A stretch of DNA of 12,550 nt from Candidatus Thorarchaeota archaeon SMTZ1-83 (lineage in GTDB: Archaea; Asgardarchaeota; Thorarchaeia; Thorarchaeales; Thorarchaeaceae), in the NCBI GenBank assembly GCA_001563325.1, contig LRSK01000224.1:1-12550 (forward strand). The letters run 5' to 3'. The notes beneath the pieces were generated by a model. That model searched no databases. It saw only the letters and a program-made list of their open reading frames with translations, and was not told where the DNA came from. Both the position numbers and the translations under genes were made by a program. Within the stretch, counting starts at the first letter, position 1. Each line of letters begins with the position of its first letter. This document shows positions 1 through 6,672 of the stretch, one piece after another.

Positions 1-280
1 TGATGAGCAGGATTAGCTGTTCTTCGGTAGTGTTTTCAGGCAAGTCGTGGTGGTCCGATAGAATGCCTACTTTGTTTGATGCCTTGTGCTTCATACGCAC
101 GTACATTTGAGAACCAAGGTCCTCCCCAACAATGACTGTGACCAGTTTCGGAGCGAAACCGTGTTTCTCAGTGAGTCGGCGCACTTCTGCGCCAATCTCT
201 CGTCTCAGACGCTTGGATAGACGTGTACCCTTGATTACGTGATTCTCACAGATAGGTTTCGCACTTTCTTCAGCCACCAC
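1..280 (-). CDS. folD: FolD, methylene-THF dehydrogenase/methenyl-THF cyclohydrolase (N-terminal part, cut by left edge)
   Basis: FolD interconverts methylene-, methenyl- and formyl-tetrahydrofolate in the cytosol. About 93 N-terminal codons are visible; the C-terminal NAD(P)-binding half lies outside the window. The translation contains the FolD substrate-domain signature PKLVTVIVGEDLGSQMYVRM, then a run resembling K-A-xx-K-VGI. This matches the usual P-x-L-x-x-(I/V)-x-V-G-x-(D/N)-x-x-S-x-x-Y-V-x-x-K pattern, including the conserved Tyr and Lys of the active-site region. The start is probably GTG at 280: a GAGGAG Shine-Dalgarno (complement of 288-293) sits 7 nt upstream, and an in-frame TGA lies two codons before it. 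TTG at 283 or GTG at 277 are alternatives. It follows fhs by 11 nt on the same strand, so the two are almost certainly co-transcribed and metabolically coupled. The family call is strong; only the start codon is uncertain. Confidence 0.88.
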   Translation of the reverse strand, partial: MVAEESAKPICENHVIKGTRLSKRLRREIGAEVRRLTEKHGFAPKLVTVIVGEDLGSQMYVRMKHKASNKVGILSDHHDLPENTTEEQLILLI

Positions 281-287
281 CAATCAT

Positions 288-293
288 CTCCTC
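288..293 (-). promoter_or_regulatory. Shine-Dalgarno of folD
   Basis: GAGGAG on the minus strand lies 7 nt before GTG 280. It overlaps the last codons and stop (TGA at 292-294) of fhs, which suggests translational coupling of the two genes and supports the GTG start. Confidence 0.55.
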
Positions 294-1893
294 AAAAGAC
301 TCCGGTTATCTGTCCACCCTCGTCAACATCCATTCCGAGCGCTGCAGGCTCTTCGGGGAGACCGGGCATTAGCGTTATATCGCCCATGTATATGACAACG
401 AAGCCAGCCCCCGCACTGACATCTGCACCCACAACTTCTGCCACGTCCCCAGTTGGTCGCCCTCTTAGACCTTTGTTGTCTGACAAGCTGAATTGTGTCT
501 TGGCGATACATACAGGAAGATTGCCGTAGCCTCTCTTCTCAAGCGAACGAATCCTGCCTCGCGCCCCAGCAAGGTATTCGACACCTGTAGATCCGTATAT
601 TTGAGTGGCAACCTTAGAGATCTTCGTCTTGAGGCTGTCTTCGAGGTCATAGGTGTATTGTATGCCAATATTGGGCTCGGTTTCTATAGTTTCTTTGACC
701 GACTGAGCAAGAGTCTTGCCGCCCTCACTTCCCTTTGCAAAGACTTCAGAAACCTCCATCCTCCAACCTTTTTTGCCGCAGAACGCTCTAAGGAGATCAA
801 TCTCGTCCTCGGTGTCATCCGGGAATCTGTTGAGAGCCACAACGGCAGGAACGCCAAACTTGCTAAGGTTCTCCATATGTGCTTCGAGATTCGGAAACCC
901 ACTTTCCAAGTCATCGTAGCCATGATGTTTCAAGGCACGAATGGTGGTGACAACGACAACTGCATCAACTCCGAAGTCGCCTGCACGAGTCACTATGTTG
1001 AAGAACTTCTCAGCGCCAAGGTCCGCACCGAATCCTGCCTCGATAACAACGTAGTCGAACAGTCTCAATGCTATGTCTGTGGCAATCACTGAGCTGGTGC
1101 CATGAGCAATGTTCGCGAACGGGCCGGTGTGTATTATGGCAGGCGTTCCCTCGATTGTCTGCACAAGGTTTGGCTTGAGAGCATCTCGTAGTAGGACTGC
1201 CATGGCGCCCTCGGCCTTGAGGTCCCTTGCGTACATCTCCTTGAGAGCGGAAGTTCTGGCGATAAGGATGTTGCCAAGTCGCTTTTTTAGGTCCAAATAG
1301 CCCCTTGCTAGGCCAACGATAGCCATGACCTCTGAAGCAGCTGTGATGACAAAACTGTCCTCACGGGGAAATCCATCAAAACGACCGCCAAGACCCACTA
1401 TCACCTTTCTCAATGCCCGGTCATTCATGTCCACACTCCGCGGCCAGTAGACCCTCCTCACATCAATCTCGGGCACCTTTTCGTGATGGATGTAATTGTC
1501 AATCATCGCTGAAAGTAGATTGTGCGCCGCGGACACCGCAGGAAAGTCGGAGGTGAACATTAGGTTGATCTGCTCAAAGGGTAGAACTTTCGACTTACCT
1601 CCACCAGCGGCACCTCCTTTGACTCCGAACACTGGACCTAGAGAAGGTTCTCTGAGTGTGACTACTGTCTTGTGTCCTATAGCATTGAGGGCCATTGAGA
1701 GTCCAATTGAGTTGGTTGTCTTTCCCTCTCCTGCCGGAGTGGGATTTGTTGCAGTGACAAGCACCAGCCTGCCCTTCCGCTCACCAAGCTCCTTGCGGAT
1801 GTCCAGATTGATCTTTGCCATGTACTTACCGTATTGCTCCAGATACTTCTCCGGGATTCCAACCTTCTTGGCGATCTTAGTAATCTCAATCAT
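292..1893 (-). CDS. fhs: Formate-tetrahydrofolate ligase (formyl-THF synthetase)
   Basis: Catalyses ATP-dependent ligation of formate to tetrahydrofolate, giving 10-formyl-THF, in the cytosol. The 533-residue protein is nearly full length (the family is usually about 555). Visible marks are YGKYMAKI near residue 21, the phosphate-binding loop PTPAGEGKTT at 51-60, REPSLGPVFGVKGGAAGGG, the KPNLVQTIEGTPA and HTGPFANIAHG blocks, EAGFGADLGAEKF, and the C-terminal SAGAGFVV and MPGLPEEPAA motifs. It is shorter than bacterial enzymes at the N-terminus and in the loop after RALKHHG. It precedes folD by 11 nt on the same strand, so formate can be passed to methenyl- and methylene-THF by two adjacent genes. 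Most archaea use methanopterin instead, so bacterial origin by transfer is likely (inference). No clear Shine-Dalgarno precedes ATG 1893. Confidence 0.97.
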   Translation of the reverse strand: MIEITKIAKKVGIPEKYLEQYGKYMAKINLDIRKELGERKGRLVLVTATNPTPAGEGKTTNSIGLSMALNAIGHKTVVTLREPSLGPVFGVKGGAAGGGKSKVLPFEQINLMFTSDFPAVSAAHNLLSAMIDNYIHHEKVPEIDVRRVYWPRSVDMNDRALRKVIVGLGGRFDGFPREDSFVITAASEVMAIVGLARGYLDLKKRLGNILIARTSALKEMYARDLKAEGAMAVLLRDALKPNLVQTIEGTPAIIHTGPFANIAHGTSSVIATDIALRLFDYVVIEAGFGADLGAEKFFNIVTRAGDFGVDAVVVVTTIRALKHHGYDDLESGFPNLEAHMENLSKFGVPAVVALNRFPDDTEDEIDLLRAFCGKKGWRMEVSEVFAKGSEGGKTLAQSVKETIETEPNIGIQYTYDLEDSLKTKISKVATQIYGSTGVEYLAGARGRIRSLEKRGYGNLPVCIAKTQFSLSDNKGLRGRPTGDVAEVVGADVSAGAGFVVIYMGDITLMPGLPEEPAALGMDVDEGGQITGVF

Positions 1894-2050
1894 AGTCTAC
1901 ACCGAGAAACTCATTGGTCTGGACAGACCTATGGTCATTGATAAACCAAACTCTAGATGCTTGCCGGCTCAAGAATCCTCATCCGGCTATGAGATTCTAC
2001 TTGAGGTCCAAAAGGACATAAGACGGGATTTCCATCAATTTCGACAGTTG
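1894..2050. promoter_or_regulatory. Divergent promoter region between fhs and the RuBisCO-like gene
   Basis: This 157-bp spacer must hold promoters for both directions if the RuBisCO-like gene starts at 2051. For fhs a TATA-like GTTTATCAA is read on the minus strand around 1938-1946, about 49 nt before its ATG. For the plus-strand gene only a weak CATAAG (2017-2022) is seen, about 30 nt before ATG 2051. A 6-2-6 inverted repeat, GGTCTG-GA-CAGACC, occupies 1916-1929, near the expected fhs transcription start, and could be an operator. The plus-strand reading frame stays open through this whole spacer, so part of it (from ATG 1931) could be coding. Confidence 0.35.
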
Positions 2051-3361
2051 ATGAAGATGAAGAAACTCCCCCTAGAAGCCCTACCTGACGCACTACCAGA
2101 CGCCATTGATGTTGAGAAACATGTAATCTGTACCTACTATGCTAGACTGCCCCCCTTTCTGGATGCCAAGGAGCTTGCCATGGGTGCTGCTGTTGAGCAG
2201 AGTACAGGAACATGGACACTGGTACCTGGAGAAACTGCGGCGGTAAGAAAGAGGCATGTTGCTAAGGTTGTTGGAGTCTATGAGACTCCTCAATACGAGT
2301 TCAGTCTTCCCAGCGATCTTGAGAGAAGGCACTACATAATCCAGATTGCTTTCCCGTGGGAGAACTTCGGACAACAGATTCCCATGCTGCTTTCTACAGT
2401 GATTGGCAACATCTCACTGGGACCTATCAAATGCCTTGACATGAGGTTCCCAAAGAGTTGGCTCAAGGGATTCAAGGGACCGAAGTATGGTATCAAGGGT
2501 CTGAGAAAACTGCTTGGGGTGAAGGAGAGACCTTTTGTGAACAACATGATCAAGCCGTGTGTGTATACCTCCGCCAAGATGGGCGCAGACCTATGCTACA
2601 AGGCCGCAGTTGGGGGAGCAGACATCATCAAGGATGACGAACTTCTGGCCGATCCAAGTTTCAATACGCTCGAAGAAAGAATACCATTGTTCATGGAAGC
2701 GATTGACAAAGCCGATGCTGAGAAGGGAGAGAAGACCCTGCTCACTATCAATATAACGGACAGCGTTCCCAAATTGTTCGAGAATGCAGACAGGGCCATA
2801 GAACTGGGGGCAAATGGACTCATGATCAACTTCCTGGCGGTGGGATACTCTGCTTTCCGACACGTTTGTGAAGATCCATCACTCGGCGTTCCAGTTCTAG
2901 CCCACATGGATGTCACAGGAGCCATTTCCTATGCTCCAAACATTGGCATAGGAACTAACATCGTTATCGGAAAGCTCCCACGCATTTGCGGGTCCGATAT
3001 TACAGTGTTCCCAGCACCTTATGGTAAGGCTCCGATGCTCAAGGAGAGGTTCTTGCTGATGGCTCACGACATGATAATGCCACTTCATCATATTGAACAG
3101 ACTGCACCGATGCCTAGCGGGGGGATAAGTCCAGGACATGTGGACGAGGTGATAGAGGATCTGGGTCCGGACATTGTGATAGGCACAGGAGCCGGTATCC
3201 ACGCTCACCCGGATGGACCAACAGCTGGTGCAAAGGCGTTCAGACAGGCCATAGATGCCAAGATGAGTGGGATTTCAATCAAGAAGGCAGCCAAAGAGCA
3301 TGAGGAACTGCAGCGGGCCCTCGATTCGTGGGGTACTGGAAAGACGGGCTTCGACCTCTAG
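2051..3361 (+). CDS. RuBisCO-like protein (form IV)
   Basis: A 436-residue member of the RuBisCO large-subunit superfamily that is unlikely to fix CO2. Using spinach numbering, it keeps E60 (E49 here), T65 (T54), N123 (N120), K175 (K168), the metal-binding triad K201/D203/E204 in IIKDDE (K194, D196, E197), H294 (H285), K334 (K326) and S379 (S356). It lacks K177 (C170), R295 (M286) and H327 (V319). The segments GKLPRICGSD, FPAPYGK, SGGISPGH, GAGIHAHPDGP and the terminal ALDSWG resemble form IV proteins such as MtnW, the 2,3-diketo-5-methylthiopentyl-1-phosphate enolase of methionine salvage. No other salvage gene is in the window, so the substrate is unknown. ATG 2051 leaves 23 residues before the first beta strand (HVICTYY), as in the family. 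The frame is open further upstream, and ATG 1931 would add 40 residues of unfamilylike sequence. No Shine-Dalgarno is seen at either start. Confidence 0.9.
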   Translation: MKMKKLPLEALPDALPDAIDVEKHVICTYYARLPPFLDAKELAMGAAVEQSTGTWTLVPGETAAVRKRHVAKVVGVYETPQYEFSLPSDLERRHYIIQIAFPWENFGQQIPMLLSTVIGNISLGPIKCLDMRFPKSWLKGFKGPKYGIKGLRKLLGVKERPFVNNMIKPCVYTSAKMGADLCYKAAVGGADIIKDDELLADPSFNTLEERIPLFMEAIDKADAEKGEKTLLTINITDSVPKLFENADRAIELGANGLMINFLAVGYSAFRHVCEDPSLGVPVLAHMDVTGAISYAPNIGIGTNIVIGKLPRICGSDITVFPAPYGKAPMLKERFLLMAHDMIMPLHHIEQTAPMPSGGISPGHVDEVIEDLGPDIVIGTGAGIHAHPDGPTAGAKAFRQAIDAKMSGISIKKAAKEHEELQRALDSWGTGKTGFDL

Positions 3362-3498
3362 CACGGCCCTAAGTGATGATGCAGAGAGGTTGAAGACCCC
3401 AGGAGATAGAAACCAGAGAATCAGTCCCTGAAAGAACACAGGTTGAAACCACTGATGAATCTGGAAGACTTTAATCAGTCTGCATCCCAACACGTACT
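3362..3498 (+). promoter_or_regulatory. Spacer with TATA-like promoter for the toroid-protein gene
   Basis: This 137-bp gap holds no gene. At 3463-3476 a purine-rich GGAAG is followed by ACTTTAATC, a plausible BRE plus TATA element. Its centre lies about 26 nt before ATG 3499, which predicts a leaderless transcript; no Shine-Dalgarno is present, in agreement. I see no convincing terminator for the preceding gene. Confidence 0.4.
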
Positions 3499-4494
3499 AT
3501 GGACCCTGCCTCGCTTCTCCAAGATGATGTCATTGAGTGGCTTCTAGAACCTAGCAACCCGAGTATACGGTTCTGGGCTCTGCAGCAGATCCTCGACAAG
3601 AGCTCTGAGGACAAGAAGGTCAAGCAGGCACAGAACGCTGTGATGAAAAGTGACTGTGTGAAGAGATTCCTAGATGCACAGGATTCGGAGGGCTTCTGGG
3701 GAAAGCACGAAGACATGTACAATCCGAAGTACACGGCAACGACACACAATCTACTCATTCTAGCAGAGTTGGGAGCAAAGAGGACTCCCGAAATAGAGAA
3801 GGCGTTGGAGCACGTCTTCCTCTTTCAGCGTGAATCAGGACACTTTCTCATAAATCTTCCAAGGACAGAGAAAGGACGCGCGAGTGTTGTCAAGGATGGT
3901 TGTTGTATTGACGGCAACATACTGTTCTACATGGTACACTTTGGCTACGTGGATGACCCCCGGGTCAAGGCGCTTATTGACTTCCAAGTAGACTACTACG
4001 ATGCTGAGAATCACGGATGGCCTTGTAGAGCATTTCCCATTGATGCATCAAAGGTATTCCCGGTGAACTGCTACATGGGGGCTGTGAAGGTACTCAAGGG
4101 TTTCTCTAGAATCCCGAGAAGGAAGCTCTCGAGTGAAGTTCAGAACATCATTAACCGCTACGTGGAGGTCATTCTGGATAACCAGATATACAAGTATCTG
4201 AAGAATCCTGATGGAAATCGCAAGGAGAAGGCCGGTTGGAAGAGATTCGGGTTCCCAGTCTTCTATCAGTCCGATGTGCTTGAGGTGCTCGACATCTTGA
4301 CTGAGCTAGGCGTGAAAGACAAGAGAATGCAGGAATCCGTAGACCTCGTAGTATCGAACCGTGATAGTGGCGGCAGGTGGCTTCTCAAGAACACTTTCAA
4401 TGGCAAGATGCTCTGTGACATCGAGGAGAAAGGGAAAGATTCGAAATGGATCACTCTGAGAGCGCTACGCGTTCTCAAGAGGTTCTATTCATGA
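3499..4494 (+). CDS. Alpha/alpha-toroid protein of the prenyltransferase/squalene-cyclase repeat superfamily, function unknown
   Basis: A 331-residue soluble protein built of helical repeats. QW-type motifs (Q-x3-G-x-W) recur: AQDSEGFWG near residue 61, FQRESGHF near 110, a degenerate DAENHGWP near 170, and NRDSGGRW near 290. They are spaced as in a single alpha/alpha barrel of the terpene-cyclase/prenyltransferase-beta superfamily. The N-terminus (VIEWLLEPSNPSIRFWAL) is typical of an uncharacterised prokaryotic subgroup of these proteins. The DxDD protonation motif of squalene-hopene cyclases is absent, no signal peptide or membrane segment is visible, and the length is about half that of a two-barrel cyclase. 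Enzymatic cyclase activity is therefore not supported; a binding or scaffold role is equally possible. It has its own TATA-like element and converges with the split-barrel gene, only 12 bp between the stops. Confidence 0.8.
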   Translation: MDPASLLQDDVIEWLLEPSNPSIRFWALQQILDKSSEDKKVKQAQNAVMKSDCVKRFLDAQDSEGFWGKHEDMYNPKYTATTHNLLILAELGAKRTPEIEKALEHVFLFQRESGHFLINLPRTEKGRASVVKDGCCIDGNILFYMVHFGYVDDPRVKALIDFQVDYYDAENHGWPCRAFPIDASKVFPVNCYMGAVKVLKGFSRIPRRKLSSEVQNIINRYVEVILDNQIYKYLKNPDGNRKEKAGWKRFGFPVFYQSDVLEVLDILTELGVKDKRMQESVDLVVSNRDSGGRWLLKNTFNGKMLCDIEEKGKDSKWITLRALRVLKRFYS

Positions 4495-4506
4495 AACACT
4501 CCAATC

Positions 4507-5016
4507 CTACAGTCTGTGATCTGGGATCCTGACCTTGTAACTTCCGATTTCATGGGACTTGCGCAATTCGTTCAGTCCCATTCCGATACCATAGCAGAAG
4601 ACAGTCGGTTCGGGCAGTATTCTGATTACAACGATTTCGTATTCTTCAAGAACAGTGTCAATATTCATCCTGAGGATTCTCTTCTGCCTGAATGCCCATT
4701 GAACCTCTTCATCATCTATTGAAGCAAAATCGGCAGCGCCGCGAAACATCGCATAGCTCGCAGGTGCGAGGCGAATGTAATAGTGAGGGAATGTGACAAC
4801 AAGCGATACATTGGGATTCCTCTTGATGTGTCGCACCTTTGTGTATCTGCTACCCGATATGATATAGAACGCCAGCTTGGACTGAGGAGGTGAAACGCCA
4901 TAGAGGATTCCTGTGGAGTGCGGACGACCCTTTGAATCGACGACCGATAATATGCCGAACGACTTCTTTCTCACCTCTCGCTCTACGACTTCAAAACCGA
5001 TGCGGTGCTCCGCCAT
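4507..5016 (-). CDS. Pyridoxamine 5'-phosphate oxidase-like FMN-binding split-barrel protein
   Basis: A 169-residue protein with the split-barrel flavin fold. The N-terminal strands (KKSFGILSVVDSKGRPHSTG) are followed by a SKLAFYIISGSRYTKVRHIKRNPNVSLVV block, the family pattern in which a strand, then K-x-x-x-I-x-x-N-P-x-V, builds the flavin phosphate site. FMN or F420 binding follows from family knowledge; the true substrate cannot be read from the sequence. The start at ATG 5016 is supported by a GGTGG element about 7 nt upstream that overlaps the TAG stop of the kinase gene. The 11-nt gap indicates an operon with the kinase and possible translational coupling. It is not a clear PdxH, whose PLP-binding signature I do not see. 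Confidence 0.82.
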   Translation of the reverse strand: MAEHRIGFEVVEREVRKKSFGILSVVDSKGRPHSTGILYGVSPPQSKLAFYIISGSRYTKVRHIKRNPNVSLVVTFPHYYIRLAPASYAMFRGAADFASIDDEEVQWAFRQKRILRMNIDTVLEEYEIVVIRILPEPTVFCYGIGMGLNELRKSHEIGSYKVRIPDHRL

Positions 5017-5027
5017 CTGATTGCCAC

Positions 5028-6608
5028 CTACTTGTTGAGTCGCGAGTACATCTTCTCATTGTTCTTGTAGATATTCAAGAACTCACTGAAAAGTTCATCA
5101 TATAGCTCCCTGTTATCGGGACTGGGATGAAATACCTTCGAGATTTGCACCAAGTTGGGAATCTCATCGAAGGTACAGAGACCCAAGCCTACAGCCCCTA
5201 TTAGAGCAGCTCCACGTGCATTTGCATAAATGGGATCCTTCACTTGGCGAACCGTTCTATTCAGAACGTCTGCATAGATTTGACACCAGATGTCGGACTG
5301 GGCCCCACCGCCAATCATGTTGATGGGGTCCATCCTTCTATTGATGAACTTCTCAACGAGCTCCATTAGCCATCTGCTGTTGTAGGCAACACCTTCAAAG
5401 ACTGCACGGACAAGGTCCTCTTGCTTCACTAGAAGTGAGATGTTATGTAGCCCTCCACGGATGGTGTGGTTCTCCACGGGAGTCCGTTCTCCATATAACC
5501 ATGGAGTGAAGATCATTTTGTTGCTCCCTGCTGGTGCTTGCTCGACAATCCTGTCAAACTCTTGGTAGACTTCCTCCTTGCCATACTTCTCCGGATCATT
5601 CTCATACAAGATGTTGTCACGCAGGAATGTAAGGCACGCTCCAGCAGATTCTTGTTCGTTGGCCACAAAGTATCGGCCGGGTATCGCAGACGGTAGAGAG
5701 GCCATATTATGCGAGATGTCCGTCTTCTTGAACGGTACATGGCAAATCACCCAGCTGCTTGTACCTATGTAGACATGGCCCTCATAGTCTCTCACGGCAC
5801 CAGAGCCTATGAGAGCAGAGTGTAGATCGGGTGCACCCACCACAACTTTGGTATCTGGACTGAGGCCAATCTCGCTTGCTATTTCACTGGTAACATCACC
5901 TAGGATGTCAGTAGAGTGCTTAAGAGGTGGCAATTTACTTCTATCAATACCTATCTTTCGAATCAGGCTGTCGTCGTAGTCTATATTCCAGATGTCTGTG
6001 GTCTTTGTGCACCAGTACAACATAATACTAGCATAGGAGGCCGCGAACTTCCCAGTAAGTTTCAGGTTGAGATAGTCTGTCGGCTCCAGGAACATATGCG
6101 CTTTCTCATATACACCGGGGTGCTCATGCTTCAGAAACAGTATGTGAGCTATTGGGTCCTTGCCACTCCCGGTCGGAATACCTCCAGTCTTGCGAAGCCA
6201 TCTGAGAACATTCATGACTCCATATCCCTGTATATTGATGATTCCTTGGAGAGCCTTCCTTACGTAGGGTTCGCCACGTGTATCCATCCAAATTATAGCG
6301 TTTGAAAGGTGATTGCCATCTGCGTCAACAGCGACAGTACCAGACCACTGGCTCGAAACGCAGATTCCTGCGATGTTCTTTGCAGGTACGGTTCCACCGT
6401 CGAGAAGACGCTTCGAACAGTTCACAAATGCCGTCCACCACTCATCGGGATTCTGCTCTGCACCTCCCCCTGGTTTCAGGTAGAATGGGGTCTTCTCAAA
6501 CTCGAAAGCCAGTATCTCGCCACACTTGTCGGTCAGCGCTACCTTCATAGCGGATGTGCCATGATCGACCGCAAGGAAGTATTCTCTCTCTCCACTCTCG
6601 ACCGTCAT
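5028..6608 (-). CDS. FGGY-family carbohydrate kinase (xylulokinase-like)
   Basis: A 526-residue cytosolic kinase that should transfer the ATP gamma-phosphate to a sugar or sugar alcohol. It has the N-terminal ATP-loop motif DHGTSAMK (15-22), a WMDTR motif (107-111) like xylulokinase WxDxR, LEPTDYLNLKLTG (174-186), the catalytic Asp in GAPDLHS (D261), GTSSW (282-286) and the second FGGY signature GGGAQSDIWCQIYADVLN (433-450). Xylulokinase's substrate loop, usually QMHG, reads QWSG here (87-90), so D-xylulose should not be assumed. ATG 6608 is preceded by GAGG with a 6-nt spacer. The start codon lies inside one arm of a perfect 14-bp inverted repeat that brackets the promoter, suggesting dedicated regulation. 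It is co-transcribed with the downstream split-barrel gene and lies 64 bp after the saccharopine dehydrogenase-like gene. Confidence 0.92.
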   Translation of the reverse strand: MTVESGEREYFLAVDHGTSAMKVALTDKCGEILAFEFEKTPFYLKPGGGAEQNPDEWWTAFVNCSKRLLDGGTVPAKNIAGICVSSQWSGTVAVDADGNHLSNAIIWMDTRGEPYVRKALQGIINIQGYGVMNVLRWLRKTGGIPTGSGKDPIAHILFLKHEHPGVYEKAHMFLEPTDYLNLKLTGKFAASYASIMLYWCTKTTDIWNIDYDDSLIRKIGIDRSKLPPLKHSTDILGDVTSEIASEIGLSPDTKVVVGAPDLHSALIGSGAVRDYEGHVYIGTSSWVICHVPFKKTDISHNMASLPSAIPGRYFVANEQESAGACLTFLRDNILYENDPEKYGKEEVYQEFDRIVEQAPAGSNKMIFTPWLYGERTPVENHTIRGGLHNISLLVKQEDLVRAVFEGVAYNSRWLMELVEKFINRRMDPINMIGGGAQSDIWCQIYADVLNRTVRQVKDPIYANARGAALIGAVGLGLCTFDEIPNLVQISKVFHPSPDNRELYDELFSEFLNIYKNNEKMYSRLNK

Positions 6609-6662
6609 CGGAATCCTCTATACAACTAGACAAACCGTCATATATGCAATTCCGATGACGGT
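6601..6662 (-). promoter_or_regulatory. Promoter/operator of the FGGY kinase with a 14-bp inverted repeat
   Basis: ACCGTCATCGGAAT at 6601-6614 is repeated as its exact reverse complement at 6649-6662, with 34 nt between. The 8-mer ACCGTCAT occurs a third time at 6634-6641, so three copies lie within 62 bp: two direct and one inverted. A TATA-like TGCATATATG on the minus strand (about 6639-6648) lies between the arms, about 35 nt before ATG 6608. The left arm contains the kinase start codon (CAT at 6606-6608). Two readings fit. The repeats may be operators for a DNA-binding repressor or activator. Alternatively, in read-through mRNA from the upstream gene the stem would hide the start codon, while mRNA from the local promoter lacks one arm and stays open. 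There is no T-run after the stem, so it is not an obvious terminator. Confidence 0.55.
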
Positions 6663-6672
6663 GTGATGCACT

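Noticed and set aside
493..1092. A 199-codon plus-strand frame antisense to fhs
   Set aside because: It is a shadow of fhs; the translation has no recognisable domain and the opposite strand is an unambiguous enzyme.
1496..2050. Plus-strand frame open from 1496 into the RuBisCO-like gene, suggesting a 621-residue protein
   Set aside because: Positions 1496-1893 are antisense to the highly conserved fhs gene, and RuBisCO-family N-termini begin about 20-30 residues before the first strand, which fits ATG 2051.
6601..6662. The 14-bp inverted repeat as an intrinsic terminator of the preceding gene
   Set aside because: No T-rich run follows in the transcribed direction, the loop is 34 nt, and the far arm lies in the kinase coding start.
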